Part shown: piece by piece, positions 5,707 to 7,870 of the stretch
Position numbering within the stretch: position 1 is the stretch's first letter
How the letters are laid out: each line of letters begins with the position of its first letter
From: Rhodospirillales bacterium
GTDB lineage: Bacteria > Pseudomonadota > Alphaproteobacteria > SMXQ01
Reading direction: 5' to 3'
DNA length: 7,870 nt
Assembly (NCBI GenBank): GCA_024638585.1
Contig: JAHEKA010000094.1
Location: forward strand, 1-7,870
Notes under the pieces: generated by a model
The model's database searches: none
What the model was told of the DNA's origin: nothing
The model's input: only the letters and a program-made list of their open reading frames with translations
Position numbers and translations under genes: made by a program

Positions 5707-6954
5707 ATGGCCTTCAATCCGTTCGAGCGCATGGTGGCGTTCCGTTATCTTCGGGGGCGCCGCCGCGAGGGGTTCATCTCCGTCATCACCGGGTTTTCGC
5801 TCGCCGGCATTTCCTTGGGCGTCGCCACCCTGATCATCGTCATGGCGGTGATGAACGGGTTCCGCCAGGAGCTGTTGAGCCGCATCCTCGGCGTCGGCGG
5901 CCATGTCATGGTCTACGGCACGCCGAAGCCGCTCGACGATTACGCCGATGTCGCGGCCAAGCTGCGCACGCTGCCCGGCGTCATCCAGGCGCAGCCGCTG
6001 GTGGTCGGACAGGCGATGGCGACCATCGGCAAGAATGCCACCGGCGTCCAGGTGCAGGGCATGAAACCCGAAGACCTGGCCCGGCGCAAAATCATCTCCG
6101 GCAACATCCGGGCCGGAAGCCTCAAGCGGTTCAAGGGCCGCGGCGCCTTGCTCGTCGGCACCCGCTTCGCGCGGCGCTTCGGCCTCCGGGTGGGGGACCG
6201 GGTGACCCTGGTGTCGCCCACCACCAATGCCACCGCTTTCGGCGCCATGCCGCGCTCCAAGGCGTTTCGCATCGTCGCCCTGTTCGAGGTCGGCATGTAT
6301 GAATACGATTCCAATTTCGTCTACATGCCGTTCGAGGCGGCCGAGGTCTTCTTCCGCCAAAAGGGGCGCGCGACGAGCATCGAACTGCTGGTCGAGGATC
6401 CCGATGCGGTCGCCAAGACCAAGGCCCAGGTCCGCGCGCTCTACGGCGAGGCGGCCTATGTGCGCGACTGGCAGGACGCCAATGCCAGTTTCTTTTCGGC
6501 GATCAAGGTCGAACGGAACGTCATGTTCCTGATCCTCACCCTGATCATCCTGGTGGCGGCGCTGAATGTGATCTCCGGGCTGATCATGATGGTCAAGGAC
6601 AAGGGACGGGACATCGCCATCCTGCGCTCGATGGGGGCGAGCCGGGGCGCGGTGATGCGCATCTTCATGATGGCGGGCGCCTCGGTCGGTATCGTCGGCA
6701 CCCTGATCGGCACCGGGCTCGGCATCGCCTTCGCCGCCAATATCGAGACCATCCGCGGCTGGATCCAGAATCTGACGGGCACGAAACTCTTCCCCGAAGA
6801 GATTTATTTCCTCTCCCAGCTTCCCGCCCAGATCGACCGGGGCGAGGTGATCGCCGTGGTGGTGATGTCGCTGTCGCTCTCGTTCCTGGCGACGCTGTAT
6901 CCGTCCTGGCGCGCCGCCCGCCTCGATCCGGTGGAGGCGCTGCGCTATGAGTGA
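5707..6954 (+). CDS. lolC: Lipoprotein-releasing ABC transporter permease (LolC/LolE family)
   Basis: A 415-residue inner-membrane permease with the LolC/E architecture. It takes outer-membrane lipoproteins from the inner membrane and passes them to the periplasmic carrier LolA, powered by LolD. The N-terminus (MAFNPFERMVAFRYLRGRRREGFISVIT) is characteristic. The first membrane helix is at about residues 25-48, a large periplasmic domain follows at about 50-265, and three more helices lie at about 272-297, 320-345 and 378-400. The cytoplasmic segment VKDKGRDIAILRSMGAS, after the second helix, is the family's coupling region for the ATPase. GAGGG (5695-5699), overlapping the proS stop, sits 7 bases before the ATG. 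Only one permease gene is present before lolD, so the complex may be a homodimer, as proposed for LolF-type systems; alternatively a second permease is encoded elsewhere. The symbol is approximate, since LolC, LolE and LolF are not separable by eye. Confidence 0.93.
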   Translation: MAFNPFERMVAFRYLRGRRREGFISVITGFSLAGISLGVATLIIVMAVMNGFRQELLSRILGVGGHVMVYGTPKPLDDYADVAAKLRTLPGVIQAQPLVVGQAMATIGKNATGVQVQGMKPEDLARRKIISGNIRAGSLKRFKGRGALLVGTRFARRFGLRVGDRVTLVSPTTNATAFGAMPRSKAFRIVALFEVGMYEYDSNFVYMPFEAAEVFFRQKGRATSIELLVEDPDAVAKTKAQVRALYGEAAYVRDWQDANASFFSAIKVERNVMFLILTLIILVAALNVISGLIMMVKDKGRDIAILRSMGASRGAVMRIFMMAGASVGIVGTLIGTGLGIAFAANIETIRGWIQNLTGTKLFPEEIYFLSQLPAQIDRGEVIAVVVMSLSLSFLATLYPSWRAARLDPVEALRYE

Positions 6955-7642
6955 GCCTTCCGATTCCGCTCCGGCGCTCCGCATGGAAGCCATCGCCCAC
7001 AGCTATAAGGAAGGCGCGGGCCGGCTTGAGGTGCTGAAGGGCGTGGACCTTGAGATCAAGCGGGGCGAGATCGTCGCGCTGACCGGGCCGTCGGGATCGG
7101 GCAAATCGACGCTGCTCCATGTGGCGGGATTGATGGAGGGCGCCGAATCGGGCGGGCTGTGGCTGTCCGGGGTCGAGGTCCGGTCGCTCGGCGATGGGGA
7201 GCGCACCCGTCTCAGGCGCGAACATCTCGGCTTCGTCTACCAGTTCCATCACCTGCTGCCCGAATTCTCGGCCGAGGAAAACGTCATGCTGCCGGCGATG
7301 ATCGCCGGGCGCACGCGCGATCAGGCCCGGGAGCGGGCGCGCGAACTGCTCAACGAAGTGGGCTTGGGCGAACGCCTGGAGCATCGCCCGGCAGAGCTCT
7401 CCGGCGGCGAGCAGCAGCGCGTCGCCATCGCCCGGGCGCTCGCCAATGCGCCCGATCTATTGCTCGCCGACGAACCGACCGGCAATCTCGACCCCGCCAC
7501 CGCCGATCATGTCTTCCAGGTCTTCATCAAGGTGCTGAAGAACACCGGGCGCGCCGCCCTGATCGCGACCCACAATCCGGACCTGGCCCGGGCCATGGAC
7601 CGCACCCTTTCCATCGCCGACGGCAGGCTGGTTCCCGCCTGA
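6947..7642 (+). CDS. lolD: Lipoprotein-releasing system ATP-binding protein LolD
   Basis: A 231-residue ABC ATPase of the LolD/MacB type that drives lipoprotein release with the permease encoded just before it. All nucleotide-binding elements are intact: Walker A GPSGSGKST (residues 47-55), Q-loop Gln99 in VYQFHHLLPEFSAEENV (a LolD-typical stretch), signature LSGGEQ (151-156), Walker B LLLADE with catalytic Glu176, D-loop GNLD (179-182) and switch His209 in ATHN. Length matches the family (about 230). The ATG overlaps the end of the permease gene by 8 bases, with GGAGG (6933-6937) 9 bases upstream inside it, so the two are translationally linked. A C-terminal DGRLVPA ends the domain with no extra parts. 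No clear intrinsic terminator follows; the short GC-rich repeats at about 7644-7662 lack a T-run, so readthrough towards dnaE is possible. Confidence 0.96.
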   Translation: MSEPSDSAPALRMEAIAHSYKEGAGRLEVLKGVDLEIKRGEIVALTGPSGSGKSTLLHVAGLMEGAESGGLWLSGVEVRSLGDGERTRLRREHLGFVYQFHHLLPEFSAEENVMLPAMIAGRTRDQARERARELLNEVGLGERLEHRPAELSGGEQQRVAIARALANAPDLLLADEPTGNLDPATADHVFQVFIKVLKNTGRAALIATHNPDLARAMDRTLSIADGRLVPA

Positions 7643-7670
7643 GCAGGGCCGGGCGCCGCCTGGCACAAAG

Positions 7671-7702
7671 ATATCCACAACATCCTGCGGTTCGGTGGAT
7701 AA
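7671..7702 (+). promoter_or_regulatory. Pair of inverted near-consensus DnaA boxes upstream of dnaE
   Basis: ATATCCACA (7671-7679) matches the DnaA box TTATCCACA at eight of nine positions. On the opposite strand, 7702-7694 reads TTATCCACC, again eight of nine. The two share the perfect inverted repeat TATCCAC (7672-7678) / GTGGATA (7695-7701), separated by 16 bases. A weaker third partial match, TGTGGAATC, lies at 7737-7745. The pair sits about 100 bases before the dnaE start and just upstream of the CTTGACG element, a place from which DnaA could influence transcription. The motif match is seen; binding is inferred. Confidence 0.5.
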
Positions 7703-7722
7703 ATCGCGCAAGATGATGTTGC

Positions 7723-7750
7723 TTGACGACAGTGCCTGTGGAATCAATAG
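7723..7750 (+). promoter_or_regulatory. Candidate dnaE promoter
   Basis: TTGACG (7723-7728), preceded by C, is a near-ideal -35 element of the alphaproteobacterial type. The -10 is uncertain: the AT-richer GAATCAATAG (7741-7750) is in the right place, but no hexamer at 15-17 bases matches well. A GANTC site (GAATC, 7741-7745), the target of the CcrM cell-cycle methyltransferase in many alphaproteobacteria, falls in this presumed -10 region. Confidence 0.4.
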
Positions 7751-7753
7751 GGC

Positions 7754-7777
7754 CGCGCCGGAGCCGGTTCCGGCGCG
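7754..7777 (+). other. 9-bp stem-loop in the presumed dnaE leader
   Basis: CGCGCCGGA (7754-7762) is an exact inverted match to TCCGGCGCG (7769-7777) with the 6-base loop GCCGGT; a G-T wobble could shorten the loop to CCGG. It lies about 14 bases before the GGGAG ribosome site (7792-7796) and would be at or very near the 5' end of the dnaE message if the promoter above is right. There is no T-run, so it is not a terminator. It could stabilise the message or be part of a protein-binding site. Confidence 0.45.
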
Positions 7778-7801
7778 AAACTGATCCGCCCGGGAGCATC
7801 C

Positions 7802-7870
7802 ATGGCCCACGCCGATTTCGTCCACCTTCGGGTCCATTCGGCGTATTCCCTGTTGGAAGGCGCGATCAAG
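7802..7870 (+). CDS. dnaE: DNA polymerase III alpha subunit, 5' end only
   Basis: The first 23 codons of a gene running off the window end. GGGAG (7792-7796) is 5 bases before the ATG. The peptide MAHADFVHLRVHSAYSLLEG is the recognisable N-terminus of bacterial DnaE, the replicative polymerase catalytic subunit. HLRVHSAYSLLEGA is the first strand and loop of its PHP domain, with the paired histidines (residues 8 and 12) that open that motif. The position after lolD matches the proS-lol-dnaE order of many alphaproteobacteria. With only 23 residues the call rests on this N-terminal signature and on context. Confidence 0.88.
   Translation, partial: MAHADFVHLRVHSAYSLLEGAIK

Noticed and set aside
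4647..5732. Open frame on the - strand (361 codons) opposite proS
   Set aside because: Antisense shadow of a strongly conserved synthetase; no family features.
5614..6993. Long open frame on the - strand (459 codons) opposite the permease gene
   Set aside because: Same His/Asp/Gly/Arg-rich antisense composition, with no recognisable domain; the + strand encodes an intact LolC/E-type permease.
7644..7662. Terminator after lolD
   Set aside because: CAGG/CCTG and CGG/CCG can pair only with bulges, and no T-run follows.
7661..7675. Sigma-54 promoter (TGGCAC upstream of dnaE)
   Set aside because: TGGCAC-N5 is followed by TATC, lacking the GC of the -12 element TTGC, and dnaE is a housekeeping gene.
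1..7870. CRISPR array, tRNA, rRNA, transposase, integrase or phage genes
   Set aside because: No spaced direct repeats, cloverleaf sequences or mobile-element proteins were seen; the codon and base style is uniform apart from the polylysine tract.

Overview
The window is a stretch of GC-rich bacterial chromosome (roughly two-thirds G+C by eye) with every recognisable gene on the + strand. It looks alphaproteobacterial, probably Rhodospirillales-like. The evidence is a short prolyl-tRNA synthetase without the large editing insertion, the gene order proS - lolC/E-type permease - lolD - dnaE (a familiar alphaproteobacterial arrangement), a Bug/TctC-type solute-binding protein, and candidate CtrA-like and DnaA-like sites. 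The order-level placement is inferred from family knowledge, not measured.

Layout. Positions 1-835 hold the 3' end of a VOC/glyoxalase-fold gene overlapping by 4 bases a DNA-3-methyladenine glycosylase I (Tag) gene. A 176-base gap with strong potential RNA structure leads to a TTG-started major facilitator superfamily transporter (1012-2235). After 160 bases comes an exported Bug/TctC-type binding protein with a lysine-rich tail (2396-3508), followed by a candidate terminator. Then come a 44-residue one-helix membrane protein (3598-3732), a TTAA-N7-TTAA motif, and a small exported protein of unknown function (about 3800-4252).

From about 4277 the housekeeping block begins: a candidate promoter, proS (4359-5696), and then 10 bases on the lipoprotein-export permease (5707-6954), which overlaps lolD (6947-7642) by 8 bases. 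These three probably form one operon. The 159-base gap before dnaE (starts 7802, cut by the window end) is the densest regulatory stretch: two near-consensus DnaA boxes facing each other, a CTTGACG -35-like element, a GANTC site and a 9-bp stem-loop.

How the genes relate. The permease and LolD form the inner-membrane ABC machine that releases lipoproteins for the outer membrane. ProS charges tRNA-Pro, and DnaE is the replicative polymerase subunit. The first half is a loose set of accessory genes (base repair, transport, periplasmic binding) with no obvious shared pathway. I see no CRISPR array, tRNA, rRNA, insertion sequence or phage gene, and no clear evidence of a wholly new system. The points most worth a second look are regulatory (DnaA boxes at dnaE, TTAA-N7-TTAA, a possible Shine-Dalgarno-masking helix), together with the altered Tag substrate pocket and the polylysine tail of the binding protein.
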